64,000 nt of DNA from Bacillota bacterium (GCA_023393115.1 JAEWMS010000077.1:26863-90862), one strand, 5' to 3'. Positions 16,588-25,558 are shown, numbered from the stretch's first letter. A program made the numbers and translations. The notes: a model not told the origin generated them from the letters alone.

Positions 16588-17982
16588 ATGAAAAACCTTA
16601 CAAAAACTATTAAAGAAGAAAACAACATTACTAATGAAACAAGCACCTCTAAAGATTTCTATAAAATGGCCTTCTCTCTGGTTATACCAATGGCAATTCA
16701 AAATCTTATAAATGTGGGTGTATCATCCATAGATGTACTGATGCTTGGGAGAATAAGTGAAACTGTTTTGTCGGCTGCTTCACTTGCAGGACAGGTTCAG
16801 TTTATCATGGTACTTATTTTCTTCGGGCTTACTTCGGGAGCTGCCGTATTGACAGCCCAGTACTGGGGAAAAGGTGATAAGGAGAGTATAATTAAAATAA
16901 TGGGAATCTGTATGAGATTCTCTCTTATAATATCAGTTCTTTTCACCACAGTAGTACTCCTATTCCCTCATCAGGTAATGTCCATATTTACGAATGAGGA
17001 AGACGTAATTACTGAGGGGGTAAAATTCCTGAGAATTATTTCCCTGTCATATATATTTATGGCTGTTACAATGATTTATCTGAATGTAATGAGAAGTGTC
17101 GAGAGGGTTGTGGTATCAACAGTTGTCTATCTTATATCATTAATCTCAAATGTAATTATAGCTGCTTGTCTTATATTCGGTTTATTTGGTTTGCCCAAGA
17201 TGGGAATACAGGGGGCTGCTATCGCAACATTGGCTTCAAGAGGGATTGAACTTATCTGTGTAATAATATATGCACGCAAATTCAACGATGTTCTGAACTT
17301 TAAGCTTTCCAGCCTTCTTGTCAGGGATAAACTATTGTTTATGGATTTTTTAAGATACTCAATACCGGTAACCATTAATGAGCTTATGTGGGGTGCCGGG
17401 GTAGCAACAAACGCAGTTGTTATAGGTCATCTTGGAAAGTCTGTCGTATCTGCAAATTCAGTGGCTCAGATAGCAAGACAGCTGGCCACCGTTATAGCCT
17501 TCGGACTTGCAAATGCAACAGCTATAATTGTCGGAAAAGCCATTGGAGAAAATAATCTGGAAGCCGCCAAGGATTACTCCAAACGTTTTATCAAACTGAG
17601 TATTCTTGCGGGAATTGGCGGCGCGGCTATTATACTTATTGCTAGGCCTGTTACAATGTCGGTGCTGAATCTGACACCTGTTACTCAAGGCTACCTGTCA
17701 ATAATGATGTTTGTAATGTCCTATTTTGTAATTGCTCAGGCTTTGAATACAACTCTGGTTGTCGGCGTTTTCCGCGCCGGAGGAGATACCAGATTCGGTC
17801 TGTTCCTGGATGTGTCAACCATGTGGGGCGGTTCAATATTTATCGGCGCTTTAGCTGCATTTATATTTAAATGGAGTGTACCTGTAGTTTATATTATTCT
17901 AATGAGTGACGAGATAATTAAAATACCTCTTTGTTTATACCGTTACAAAAGTAGAAAGTGGCTGAATAACGTTACAAGATAA
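16588..17982 (+). CDS. MATE-family multidrug efflux transporter
   Basis: A 464-residue membrane protein with 12 predicted helices in two homologous halves. The first reads FSLVIPMAIQNLINVGVSSIDVLMLG, represented by SSIDVLMLGRISE; the second has GHLGKSVVSANSVAQ, the usual MATE pattern of an N-terminal helix followed by an acidic or polar motif. It would export cationic drugs or metabolites using an ion gradient. The ATG at 16588 is preferred over the in-frame GTG at 16579 because GGTGAT lies 7 bases upstream and the GTG lies in that site. It is transcribed alone. Confidence 0.88.
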   Translation: MKNLTKTIKEENNITNETSTSKDFYKMAFSLVIPMAIQNLINVGVSSIDVLMLGRISETVLSAASLAGQVQFIMVLIFFGLTSGAAVLTAQYWGKGDKESIIKIMGICMRFSLIISVLFTTVVLLFPHQVMSIFTNEEDVITEGVKFLRIISLSYIFMAVTMIYLNVMRSVERVVVSTVVYLISLISNVIIAACLIFGLFGLPKMGIQGAAIATLASRGIELICVIIYARKFNDVLNFKLSSLLVRDKLLFMDFLRYSIPVTINELMWGAGVATNAVVIGHLGKSVVSANSVAQIARQLATVIAFGLANATAIIVGKAIGENNLEAAKDYSKRFIKLSILAGIGGAAIILIARPVTMSVLNLTPVTQGYLSIMMFVMSYFVIAQALNTTLVVGVFRAGGDTRFGLFLDVSTMWGGSIFIGALAAFIFKWSVPVVYIILMSDEIIKIPLCLYRYKSRKWLNNVTR

Positions 17983-18003
17983 TGTAACCTCAAATCAGTC
18001 ACT

Positions 18004-18465
18004 CTATGGCAGGTGCGCACTGTTAATCATCTCGTGTTGTTTTGGTCTAACCTTTATTTGAAGTAACTTAATAATGTCTTCTACTTCATCTACAGAAAAA
18101 GGCCTGTAATTAACCCAACCTCCTTCACCGCAGGGATACCTTTCTTCCCAAAGTTCAATAGTTTTAGTAAGAAAGTTTGCAAGGTTGTTTTCCAAAACTT
18201 CCTTACCTTTGCCGTTAATTTGAAGAAGAACCGTAAAACTTTGCTTTTCAAAAAATAAATAGCAAAGGTGTTTCGGTTTGCAGGAATACTTATAACCCCA
18301 GCCGTAATTATTGCCAAAAGGGAACTTTAGTTCTTTGGAAAAATCATATAAAGTTCCCAACTTGGTTTCAAAATAATTTAAAAGTTGATAAATATCTTTT
18401 CCAACGTACTCTTTTATTTCATTTTCAGATGGTGATATTTCTTTATTTAGCATTCTTTCATACAT
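18004..18465 (-). CDS. DUF3788-family protein
   Basis: A 153-residue protein matching my memory of the DUF3788 family: an N-terminal ERMLNKEISPSENEI, a central NYGWGYKYSCKPKHLCYLFFEKQSFTVLL represented by GWGYKYSCKPKHLCYLF, and a C-terminal EGGWVNYRPFSVDEVEDIIKLL represented by GGWVNYRPF. The family is widespread in Firmicutes and has no established function. It overlaps the acetyltransferase gene upstream by 8 bases, so the two are translationally coupled. No signal peptide or membrane helix. Confidence 0.65.
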   Translation of the reverse strand: MYERMLNKEISPSENEIKEYVGKDIYQLLNYFETKLGTLYDFSKELKFPFGNNYGWGYKYSCKPKHLCYLFFEKQSFTVLLQINGKGKEVLENNLANFLTKTIELWEERYPCGEGGWVNYRPFSVDEVEDIIKLLQIKVRPKQHEMINSAHLP

Positions 18466-18949
18466 AACCTTCTCTCCCTAATATTATTTCAAACTCAAAC
18501 TCATGTTTTATGGGGATATTATGCATGCCAATAAACGGGATTCCCGGCTTTAGCTTACGTGATATTTCCATGGCATTAATATGTGCAGCTTTTAAATCAA
18601 ATCCTTTCTTTTGATAAAATCTAATGGCATTTATATCATCGTTTGTTGTTATCAGCCATAGTCTTTTGCAACCTTCTTCTTTAGCTATCTTTAGTACTTC
18701 ATTTACTAAAGCTGTACCGATCCCTTTATTTTCCTCAAAGCTGTTAAGTGTAACAATTTCACATTCCTCATTTTCAATATTGTAAGTTATAACTCCTTTT
18801 ATATTCTTATCTTCTATGTATAGAAATCCTGGCAAATCAGTTGTATAAATAATCTTACCCCTTGATACTATTGGAGGGCAATTCCATTCCTCCTTTAGTA
18901 TTTCATTTACTTCATCTCGATATTTCTCATTTATTTTTTCTAAGCCCAT
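18458..18949 (-). CDS. GNAT-family N-acetyltransferase
   Basis: A 163-residue GNAT protein. The acetyl-CoA loop reads ENKGIGTALVNEVLKIAKEEG near residues 74-94, seen as NKGIGTALVNEV, and the strand-helix end is AIRFYQKKGFDL. The substrate cannot be deduced. The open reading begins at 18961, but GGAG starts inside it and lies 6 bases before the ATG at 18949, so 18949 is chosen. It shares an operon with the DUF3788 gene. The IRFYQKKGF end is intact, so the enzyme is probably active. Confidence 0.8.
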   Translation of the reverse strand: MGLEKINEKYRDEVNEILKEEWNCPPIVSRGKIIYTTDLPGFLYIEDKNIKGVITYNIENEECEIVTLNSFEENKGIGTALVNEVLKIAKEEGCKRLWLITTNDDINAIRFYQKKGFDLKAAHINAMEISRKLKPGIPFIGMHNIPIKHEFEFEIILGREGYV

Positions 18950-19008
18950 CTTTCTCTCCATTCAAATATTTTTGCCCATTCTTTTAATATAATTATTGTT
19001 AATTGCTA

Positions 19009-19419
19009 TTACCTCTTCTCATTTTTCTTCTTGACATAAATATACCAGAATATTCCAAACTTATCTACAACATTGGCACAACAAGAACTCCATGGTAAAG
19101 GACCTAATGGGAGTAAGATGTTTGCGTCTTCTATTAAAACATCATAGGCTCTCTTTACTTCCTCTTCTGTTTCAAATTCAACACAAAAATTCATAGTTGG
19201 ATAGTCTGTAGGAGAATATCTCTTTGCATTCTCAATACCGATTTCGCTTCCTGACTCACTCAATGCCATCAGAAGTTCATCCTCCATATATAACTCGGCA
19301 TGCATGAATGTACCGTCTTCATTCGGTACATTATAGCCCAATGTTGCACCAAATACTTTTTGATAAAATACAACTGCTTCTACACTTCCTTTAATATACG
19401 CTTGTAATCCTATTCTCAT
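19009..19419 (-). CDS. VOC-superfamily protein, PhnB/glyoxalase-like
   Basis: A 136-residue protein of the vicinal oxygen chelate fold, PhnB-like group. Visible blocks are AVVFYQKVFGATLGY near residue 15, FMHAELYMEDELLMALSE near 38, and the C-terminal WSSCCANVVDKFGIFWYI. Metal ligands in active members are an His in the first strand and Glu in later ones; HAEL supplies a candidate His, but the set is incomplete to my eye, so enzymatic activity is uncertain. GGAGG lies 8 bases before the ATG. It lies directly downstream of two gene remnants. Confidence 0.75.
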   Translation of the reverse strand: MRIGLQAYIKGSVEAVVFYQKVFGATLGYNVPNEDGTFMHAELYMEDELLMALSESGSEIGIENAKRYSPTDYPTMNFCVEFETEEEVKRAYDVLIEDANILLPLGPLPWSSCCANVVDKFGIFWYIYVKKKNEKR

Positions 19420-19439
19420 AATAACATCCTCCTCTGGTA

Positions 19440-19541
19440 TTATTTTTTCAAGTTTCCTTTTTCATCCTCATATGTAACATCAAAACATGGTGTCAGTGAC
19501 ATGATTTTTATTAAGTCCGGTTCGATATCCTTAAATAATTC
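19440..19541 (-). pseudogene. Fragment of a YdeI/OmdA-family gene (3' end)
   Basis: A 33-codon open stretch on the minus strand reads ELFKDIEPDLIKIMSLTP onward and ends at a TAA at 19440. It matches the C-terminal part of the intact YdeI-type protein at 21077-21646 (ELIKGIEPAFTNFMSMAP), about 11 of the first 24 residues identical; by eye the DNA agrees at about 40 of 53 positions, including an 11-base identical block. There is no start codon or N-terminal domain. I read it as the tail of a duplicated, mostly deleted paralogue. Confidence 0.5.
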
Positions 19542-19803
19542 CCGACAAATGGTTTATTTTTTTCATTGATATCTTTGATGCCAAATACAAAACACATAGA
19601 TATGGTCGAACAATTCTTCCGTCAAACTTCTCGGCATGTTGAACTATTTCCGAATACGCTTTTTCTTTAATATCTGCCGGTAATTGAACAAAACGGTTTC
19701 CGGTAAGAACGAATCCATAATACTCTTCTGCAGAGTATTCCTTTTTCCATATGTGCTTATATACTACTGGTGTTTCGAACAATCCACTATCTTCAATGCC
19801 AAC
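19531..19803 (-). pseudogene. C-terminal remnant of a SAM-dependent methyltransferase
   Basis: An open stretch of about 90 codons whose translation (VYKHIWKKEYSAEEYYGFVL, then KFDGRIVRPYLCVLYLASK) resembles only the C-terminal tail of class I SAM-dependent methyltransferases, which often ends with a YLxGLLxT-type helix and a GGxVxxxYxxxLxxAxK strand. The SAM-binding Rossmann core is missing, and the frame is closed by a TAA at 19804-19806, just after the pgk gene. The only possible start is a TTG without a convincing ribosome site. The family match is from memory. Confidence 0.5.
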
Positions 19804-19819
19804 TTACTTAACTTTTTAC

Positions 19820-21007
19820 TTACTTATCATTAAGTACCGCAATACCCGGGAGTTCCTTTCCTTCAAGAAACTCAAGAGAAGCACCGCCACCAGTTGATTT
19901 GTGGGTTACTTTTTCTCCGAAGCCCATCTGTTCAATAGCTGCAATTGAATCTCCCCCGCCTATTATTGATATTGCCTCTGATTCAGCAACTGCTTTGGCT
20001 ATCTCTCTTGTTCCTTCAGAAAAATTCTCAAATTCAAAAACTCCCATTGGTCCGTTCCACACTATGGTTTTTGCCCTTTTGATTTCGTCAATATACTCTT
20101 TTATTGCTTCAGGCCCAATATCAAGCCCCATCCAGCCATCAAGAATATTCTCTGATGTTACAATTGTACTATCTGTGTCATTTTTAAATTCCCTTCCAGC
20201 CTTATGATCTGTTGGAAGAAGAAACCGAATACCCTTATTTTGAGCCTTTTTAATCAGATTCCCTGCAATCTCCAGCTTATCCTTTTCGCATAATGATGTT
20301 CCTACATTAAATCCCTGCGCTCTTAAAAAGGTATATACCATACCACCCCCAATAATTAGGGAATCCACTTTTTCTGTAAGGTTTTCAATAACACCTATTT
20401 TATCAGACACTTTTGCTCCTCCAATAATAGCAACAAACGGTCTGGCAGGCTCTGAAAGAGCCTTTCCCATGAATTCAATTTCCTTTTTTATCAAGAAACC
20501 TGCAACAGCCGGTAAGTAATCAGCAAGTCCGGCGGTTGATGCATGAGCTCTGTGAGCTGTGCCAAAAGCATCGTTAACGAATATCTCTGCGAGAGCAGCA
20601 AGGCTTTTTGCAAAAAGAGGATCATTTTCTTCCTCTTCCTTATGAAATCGTACATTTTCCAGCATTAATATTTCCCCCTCTTTGAGGGTGACTGACTTTT
20701 CTTTTGCATCCTCACCTATGACATCCTTTGCCATTATTACAGGCTTATTCAGTAGTTGACTTAGTCTAGTTGCTGCAGGCCTCATACTGAATTTCTCTTC
20801 AAAACCGTTTTTAGGTCTTCCGAGATGGGATACAAGGATTAACTTTGCTTCATGTTCTATAAGGTACTTTATTGTTGGCAAAGCGCCGACAATTCGGTTG
20901 TCATTGGTTATTTTTCCGTCCTTGTCCAACGGAACGTTGAAGTCAACTCTGGCAATTACTTTTCTTCCTTTAACATCAATATCCTCAATAGTCTTTTTAT
21001 TAATCAT
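19820..21007 (-). CDS. pgk: Phosphoglycerate kinase
   Basis: A 395-residue glycolytic enzyme transferring phosphate from 1,3-bisphosphoglycerate to ADP. The N-terminal substrate domain carries [20 protein letters not shown] (seen as RVDFNVPLD) and HLGRPKNG; the ADP domain carries [11 protein letters not shown] and the C-terminal [13 protein letters not shown] with [13 protein letters not shown]. Length is normal. GGAGG lies 9 bases before the ATG. Unlike many clostridia it is not next to gap or tpi here; its neighbours are accessory genes, so the glycolytic cluster is broken up or absent at this place. Confidence 0.95.
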   Translation of the reverse strand: MINKKTIEDIDVKGRKVIARVDFNVPLDKDGKITNDNRIVGALPTIKYLIEHEAKLILVSHLGRPKNGFEEKFSMRPAATRLSQLLNKPVIMAKDVIGEDAKEKSVTLKEGEILMLENVRFHKEEEENDPLFAKSLAALAEIFVNDAFGTAHRAHASTAGLADYLPAVAGFLIKKEIEFMGKALSEPARPFVAIIGGAKVSDKIGVIENLTEKVDSLIIGGGMVYTFLRAQGFNVGTSLCEKDKLEIAGNLIKKAQNKGIRFLLPTDHKAGREFKNDTDSTIVTSENILDGWMGLDIGPEAIKEYIDEIKRAKTIVWNGPMGVFEFENFSEGTREIAKAVAESEAISIIGGGDSIAAIEQMGFGEKVTHKSTGGGASLEFLEGKELPGIAVLNDK

Positions 21008-21076
21008 CTGTCCTGACCTCCCGATTTTAAAGATTTAAACCACTCATTACTAACTTTTTACAAATAAAATCCAATT

Positions 21077-21646
21077 CTACATAGGTTTTAAGTTTTGATT
21101 AAGCCTACCTATTATTTTCTCAAGTCTTCTTTTTTTCGCTTCATCTGATTTAGCATCAAAATATAGCCCGGTGTAGGTCTTTCTAACAGATGGCGCCATT
21201 GACATGAAATTTGTAAATGCCGGTTCGATACCTTTTATTAATTCTGATAAAGCGTTTATTTGTTCTTCCGAAATAGGTTCGGGTTTTGGAACATCCCACA
21301 TCCCATTTTTCCTTGCTTCTTCAACTTTAATTCTGCCGTAGTCAGTCATTAATCCTTTAGTTTCAAGCTCCTTAACCAACTTCTTATTTTTTTCGGACCA
21401 CTTGCTTCCTTTCCTTCTGGCTGAAAAATACTTCATATATTTTGTATCATCAATACTCTGCATCTGACCGTCAATCCAGCCAAAGCACAGTGCTTCTTCT
21501 AGAGCTTCACTGGCTTTAAGCGGTTTGTTACCGGTTTGTTTGCTAAAGCTTAACCACACCCCTTGGCTTGTAGTGCAATTTTCTGTTAACCAGTTTCTAA
21601 AATCTAATCTGGTAGTAAACATCAATTCATTCAACTCATTCACCAA
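21077..21646 (-). CDS. YdeI/OmdA-family protein
   Basis: A 189-residue protein of the YdeI (OmpD-associated, bacteriocin-protection) family. Its blocks are RLDFRNWLTENCTTSQGVWLSFSK near the N terminus, EALCFGWIDGQMQSID in the middle, and the C-terminal MAPSVRKTYTGLYFDAKSDEAKKRR, seen as PSVRKTYTGLYFDAK. The biochemical role is not established. The start is ambiguous: TTG at 21646, GTG at 21643 and ATG at 21622 are in frame, and AAAGG lies just before the first two, so the longer form is kept. A fragment of a paralogue lies at 19440-19541. Confidence 0.75.
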   Translation of the reverse strand: MVNELNELMFTTRLDFRNWLTENCTTSQGVWLSFSKQTGNKPLKASEALEEALCFGWIDGQMQSIDDTKYMKYFSARRKGSKWSEKNKKLVKELETKGLMTDYGRIKVEEARKNGMWDVPKPEPISEEQINALSELIKGIEPAFTNFMSMAPSVRKTYTGLYFDAKSDEAKKRRLEKIIGRLNQNLKPM

Positions 21647-21761
21647 CCTTTATCCGGTTATTGTAAAAATTCACTTTCGCTGATAACTTCTATACCATAC
21701 TTTTTATAGTCATTAAAACTCTTTTTCATAATCCCCCACACTAAATGCTATAAAAAATAGA

Positions 21762-22208
21762 TTAAACATACATAACCATTTCATCTGTCGGTGTAAAACC
21801 CATTCTCTCATAAATGGCTCTACCCTGCTCGGAAGCTAGTAAAGATATCCGCTGGACACCTATTGTTTTCAACCATGAAACAGCTTCAGAGGTCAATTCT
21901 GTAGCGTAACCATTGCCTCGGTACTCCGGCAAAGTATACACATCACCTATAAAGCCATAAAAAGGATTACTATAGAAGCAATATGGAATATCATTCTTAA
22001 TAAAGGCACCAGCACAGGCAACAATTTTACCCTCCATCTCTTTAATAAAGTGTATAGCAGAACACTTCAAATACATTTCTTTATATACCTGCTTGATGAT
22101 TTCTGTAGCGTTTTTATGTAGTAGATCACTATGACCACTTTCTTCAAACATTTTGAGTTTAAGTCTGCAAATTGTATTAATATCATTTATTGTAGCAGCT
22201 CTGATCAC
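21762..22208 (-). CDS. GNAT-family N-acetyltransferase
   Basis: A 148-residue GNAT protein. The acetyl-CoA motif is LPEYRGNGYATELTSEAV near residues 91-108 and the C-terminal strand-helix is GRAIYERMGFTPTDEM. Start choice: AGGAGG directly abuts an ATG at 22214, leaving no spacing, whereas GTG at 22208 stands 6 bases after it and gives the classic IRAATINDI start, so GTG is preferred. It is divergent from the GntR operon. Substrate unknown. Confidence 0.8.
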   Translation of the reverse strand: MIRAATINDINTICRLKLKMFEESGHSDLLHKNATEIIKQVYKEMYLKCSAIHFIKEMEGKIVACAGAFIKNDIPYCFYSNPFYGFIGDVYTLPEYRGNGYATELTSEAVSWLKTIGVQRISLLASEQGRAIYERMGFTPTDEMVMYV

Positions 22209-22361
22209 TAGCATCCTCCTCTGTTTAATGAACTTAATTCTTCTATACATTCCCTACACAATCTACTATATCTGGAATAATTAGTTTGTCAATAAAAGGT
22301 TGTAAAAATCGCAGCTAAAGTATTTAAAATTCAAACATTCCAAAATATTCTAGATTTATAC

Positions 22362-22390
22362 TTTACAATTAAAAATTCCTATGCTATATT
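22362..22390 (+). promoter_or_regulatory. Promoter of the GntR/ABC operon
   Basis: -35 TTTACA (22362-22367), 17-base spacer, -10 TATATT (22385-22390). Confidence 0.65.
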
Positions 22391-22392
22391 TA

Positions 22393-22416
22393 GGTTAATG
22401 AGTTGAATCACTAACC
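22393..22416 (+). promoter_or_regulatory. Candidate GntR operator
   Basis: Inverted repeat GGTTAATGA/TCACTAACC (8 of 9 paired) with a 6-base centre, lying 2 bases after the -10 box, over the expected transcription start. Confidence 0.6.
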
Positions 22417-22443
22417 CAACAACCACGGAGGTGAGAATTATTT

Positions 22444-22800
22444 TTGAATAGTGAAAAACCGATTTTTGTTCAAATAATTGAAATGATTGAGGACGACATA
22501 ATTACTGATGTTTACAAAACAGACGACATAATTATTTCAACCACCCAGATTTCAAAGCTTCTAAATGTTAATCCAACAACAGCTGTTAAAAGTATCAGTC
22601 TATTGACAGATGCCGGCATTTTATATAAGAAAAGAGGAATAGGAATGTGCGTAACCAAGGAGGCAAAAGCAAAAATCCTTCAAAAGCGGAAAGAGGAGTT
22701 TTATACCAATACTTTATCATCACTGCTTTCCGATGCAAGAAAACTAGGTATATCGAAAGAAGATATTATTAATATGATAAAGGAGAATGGTGATGATTAA
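22444..22800 (+). CDS. GntR-family regulator, YtrA type
   Basis: A 118-residue short GntR regulator with an N-terminal winged helix-turn-helix (STTQISKLLNVNPTTAVKSI, recognition helix near residues 37-50) and a short C-terminal helix instead of a large ligand domain, which is the YtrA pattern. The start codon is TTG, set by GGAGG 11 bases upstream. It is the first gene of an operon with an ABC ATPase and a membrane protein, the same arrangement as ytr operons. The palindrome at 22393-22416 suggests autorepression, lifted by cell envelope or drug stress. Confidence 0.85.
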   Translation: MNSEKPIFVQIIEMIEDDIITDVYKTDDIIISTTQISKLLNVNPTTAVKSISLLTDAGILYKKRGIGMCVTKEAKAKILQKRKEEFYTNTLSSLLSDARKLGISKEDIINMIKENGDD

Positions 22801-23647
22801 GTTTTCTAATGTAACAAAAGAATACCGGAATACAATAGCTTTGGATAATATAAATCTTGAGCTGAATCAGGATAAGATTTATTGTCTTTTAGGAAGAAAC
22901 GGAGCAGGTAAAACAACCATTCTGAAGCTTATTGCAGGTCATATAAACACCACTGGAGGATATGTGACTGTTAATGACAGAAAAGTATCCACCTTTGATA
23001 TGCCGGAATGCGTTAACTTCATTGAAAGCAGGGCCTCACAGTTCAATATGCCAATAGGGAAACTGCTGAATTTGGCCTACAGCCTCTGTCCTGACCTGGA
23101 TATGGAATTTGCAAAGGATTTAATGAAGAAATTCAAACTTGATAAGAATAAGAAATACAAGCAGTTATCCTTTGGTATGCAGACCATGTTTACTACTCTG
23201 CTAAGTCTTGCCAGCAGAGCAAAGGTTGTCATTCTTGACGAACCGGTACTTGGTTTTGATGCAATAATGCGTGAGCATTTCTATGAAATGCTTCAGTATA
23301 GTTTTGAATATAACCCGAGAATTATTATTGTTTCAACACATTTGATTGATGAAATATCAAGGGTTGCTGAAGATATTATTATCATTGATGAAGGCTCCAT
23401 ACTTCTCCATTCGAATATGAATGACATCGATGAAAAGGCATATTCTCTGACTGGTCCAAGCAGTGATATAAAAAATGCAGTGAAGGGGCTCCGTGTTATA
23501 GGAGAGAAGACCTTGGGCGGGTACACTACAGCCTATATTTTCGGAGACAGAATTACTCCTGCATCAAACATTAAACTTCAGTCACTTGGTCTGCAAGAGT
23601 TTTTTGTAAATATTGTTGGAGGAGGAGAAGACAAAGATGAGAACTAA
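22793..23647 (+). CDS. ABC transporter ATP-binding protein, YtrB-like
   Basis: A 284-residue ABC ATPase: Walker A GRNGAGKTT near residues 35-43, a signature reading LSFGMQ instead of the usual LSGGQ, Walker B VVILDEPVLGFD, and H-loop STHLIDE. The ATG at 22793 is chosen because GGAG lies 7 bases upstream; the ATG at 22787 falls in that site. It overlaps the GntR gene by 8 bases and the following membrane gene by 11 bases, so all three are coupled. The degenerate signature is common in YtrB/BcrA types. Confidence 0.85.
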   Translation: MIKFSNVTKEYRNTIALDNINLELNQDKIYCLLGRNGAGKTTILKLIAGHINTTGGYVTVNDRKVSTFDMPECVNFIESRASQFNMPIGKLLNLAYSLCPDLDMEFAKDLMKKFKLDKNKKYKQLSFGMQTMFTTLLSLASRAKVVILDEPVLGFDAIMREHFYEMLQYSFEYNPRIIIVSTHLIDEISRVAEDIIIIDEGSILLHSNMNDIDEKAYSLTGPSSDIKNAVKGLRVIGEKTLGGYTTAYIFGDRITPASNIKLQSLGLQEFFVNIVGGGEDKDEN

Positions 23648-24332
23648 TTTAAAAAGTGTAGGTGCAATTACCCGGATTAATTTTGTAAAAACTACATGGA
23701 TAGCCTATTTGGTGGCATTATTATCTTTTGCAAGTACATTTATTCAGACCTTTATCAGATTTATAACTAATACACCCGATGGAGGTACTACCAGTGCAGG
23801 AAATAATCTGCTGCTTATACTTATATTATCAGCAATCTTAATTCCGGCAGTAAATTTTAAAAAGATAATGCATTTAAATGGTAAAAAGATCGATTTCTTT
23901 TGGGGCTGTGTATTGAACTATGTTGTACTCTCTGCAGTACTTTCAATAATCATACTGGTACTAAATAAAACTATAGACAATACAATGAGCTCAGTGGTTG
24001 AAATCTGGGATATAATTGATATATTCGGCTGGACCAATAACGGAATATTCTTGACTTTTGCCAGACAATTTTCTTTTTATCTCCTGTTGGCGGTTACTCT
24101 ACATACCCTTACCTCTATACAAACTTTCTGGTGGGGCTGGGTTATAGATATAGTCATAGCAGCTATCATTAGTGTATTTACTCCCATAGCAATGCTACGT
24201 AAATTATTGGTTGACTTCTTTAACGTAATTATCTTCAATCCTCAACCTGTAGCCCATATTGCAGTATGTCTTTCACTGGCTGTTGTAATTTATTCCTTTA
24301 ATATTTCCATCTTGAGCAGAAAGAAAATATAG
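23637..24332 (+). CDS. ABC transporter membrane protein
   Basis: A 231-residue protein with about six hydrophobic segments (first near residues 18-40, last at the C terminus) and short polar loops, matching the membrane partner of YtrB-like ATPases. No catalytic motif. The ATG at 23637 lies inside the end of the ATPase gene and has GGAGGAG upstream. The operon ends at the hairpin at 24344-24390. With the ATPase and the GntR regulator it is probably an envelope-stress export system; the substrate is unknown. Confidence 0.75.
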   Translation: MRTNLKSVGAITRINFVKTTWIAYLVALLSFASTFIQTFIRFITNTPDGGTTSAGNNLLLILILSAILIPAVNFKKIMHLNGKKIDFFWGCVLNYVVLSAVLSIIILVLNKTIDNTMSSVVEIWDIIDIFGWTNNGIFLTFARQFSFYLLLAVTLHTLTSIQTFWWGWVIDIVIAAIISVFTPIAMLRKLLVDFFNVIIFNPQPVAHIAVCLSLAVVIYSFNISILSRKKI

Positions 24333-24343
24333 TGTAATATGCA

Positions 24344-24398
24344 CAAGGAGCTGTAAACTTCAATTTTCAGATTGAATATACAGCTCCTTGAAATTTAA
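24344..24398 (+). terminator. Terminator of the GntR/ABC operon
   Basis: A 12-bp perfect stem CAAGGAGCTGTA/TACAGCTCCTTG with a 23-base loop, followed by AAATTTAATTTT. It lies between convergent operons. Confidence 0.65.
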
Positions 24399-24405
24399 TT
24401 TTAAC

Positions 24406-24903
24406 CTAACCGTTACTGATAACATCTATTGCCTTTGTACGTTTTAATGCAAAGACCAGTATCGAAGCAACGGCTGCGCCTCCGGTGGAGCTGATGCTAA
24501 AGGGTATAACAAAACCAAATAGTGCCACCTGTTTTGAAAGTAGCAGCGCAGCCACCGGGTATGCAAGTATTGCTCCAAGTATTCCTGTCCCAACTATCTC
24601 GCCAATAAAAGCGCTAATTGTTTTTTTAAACTTCCTGTACATTAATCCGGCAAGTAAAGCACCAATCATACTCCCAGGAAATGCCAGCAATGTACCTGTA
24701 CCGCTTATAAGTCTTATACAGGAAGTAACAAAAGCAACTCCCACCGCATACCAGGGTCCCAGTATGACAGCGCCCAGTACATTTACCATATGCATTACAG
24801 GCATACATTTTGATACACCTACGGGAATATAAACTGTAGACCCTACTACTGCTACTGCAACCAATAGACCTGCCAGTGCCAATTTCTTAACATTAATATT
24901 CAT
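24406..24903 (-). CDS. thiW: ThiW, predicted thiazole uptake protein (ECF S component)
   Basis: A 165-residue membrane protein with five to six hydrophobic segments and the ThiW/ECF-S appearance (VKKLALAGLLVAVAVVGS at the start, then VSKCMPVMHMVNVLGAVILGPWY, seen as CMPVMHMVNVLGAVILGP). ThiW proteins are predicted from riboswitch and gene-context studies to take up hydroxyethylthiazole. The location as last gene of the thi operon, with ThiM but no thiazole synthesis genes, agrees. ATG at 24903 is used because the GTG at 24912 sits too close to GGAGG. Confidence 0.85.
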   Translation of the reverse strand: MNINVKKLALAGLLVAVAVVGSTVYIPVGVSKCMPVMHMVNVLGAVILGPWYAVGVAFVTSCIRLISGTGTLLAFPGSMIGALLAGLMYRKFKKTISAFIGEIVGTGILGAILAYPVAALLLSKQVALFGFVIPFSISSTGGAAVASILVFALKRTKAIDVISNG

Positions 24904-24925
24904 AAAATCCACATCCTCCTTATAG

Positions 24926-25558
24926 TTACATTTTTGTTCTAAATATATCCAGCAGCTCTTGGGCAGCCTTTTTTATATCATTTTGTGCAATAATTGCCGA
25001 AACTACCGCTATTCCATCTATTCCTGTTGCTACCAGTTCACCTGCATTTTTGTTACTAATACCTCCGATGCCTACTATCGGTATATTTACGGCTTTTCTA
25101 ACAGCAAGCAGCTGTTCTTTGGACACAAGCTCTGCATCTGTTTTGGTATTTGTCGAATATAGAGCCCCAACACCAATATAGTCTGCTCCGGCATTAACGG
25201 CTTTTATAGCATCTTCTACAGTGTTTGCCGATACACCCACAATTTTATCCCTTCCAATTATTCTTCTGACAACTTCAGCCGGCAGATCACTTTGTCCCAC
25301 ATGAATACCAGCTGCATCTATGGCAAGGGCTATATCTACCCTATCATTAATGATTAGGGGTATTTTATATTTATCTGTTACAGCTTTAACCTTCGTAGCA
25401 TATTGATAAAAATCCAGTGATGAAGCACTTTTTTCTCTGAGCTGTACAATGGTACATCCGCCTTGGATGGCACTTTCAACCGCTTCTTCAAGGATTTGGG
25501 TACTCATAAGTTCCCTGTCGGTAACCAGATACAAGGTATAGTCTATTTCATATCTCAT
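24926..25558 (-). CDS. thiE: Thiamine-phosphate synthase
   Basis: A 210-residue TIM barrel that joins HMP-pyrophosphate and thiazole phosphate to thiamin phosphate. Family blocks are YLVTDRELM near the start, QLREKSASSLDFYQ (pyrophosphate and Lys/Arg site), INDRVDIALAIDAAGIHVGQSDLP (seen as NDRVDIALAIDAAGIHVGQ), GVSANTVEDA and VGIGGISNKNAGEL. Normal length. The start overlaps the end of thiM by 11 bases. Confidence 0.95.
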   Translation of the reverse strand: MRYEIDYTLYLVTDRELMSTQILEEAVESAIQGGCTIVQLREKSASSLDFYQYATKVKAVTDKYKIPLIINDRVDIALAIDAAGIHVGQSDLPAEVVRRIIGRDKIVGVSANTVEDAIKAVNAGADYIGVGALYSTNTKTDAELVSKEQLLAVRKAVNIPIVGIGGISNKNAGELVATGIDGIAVVSAIIAQNDIKKAAQELLDIFRTKM

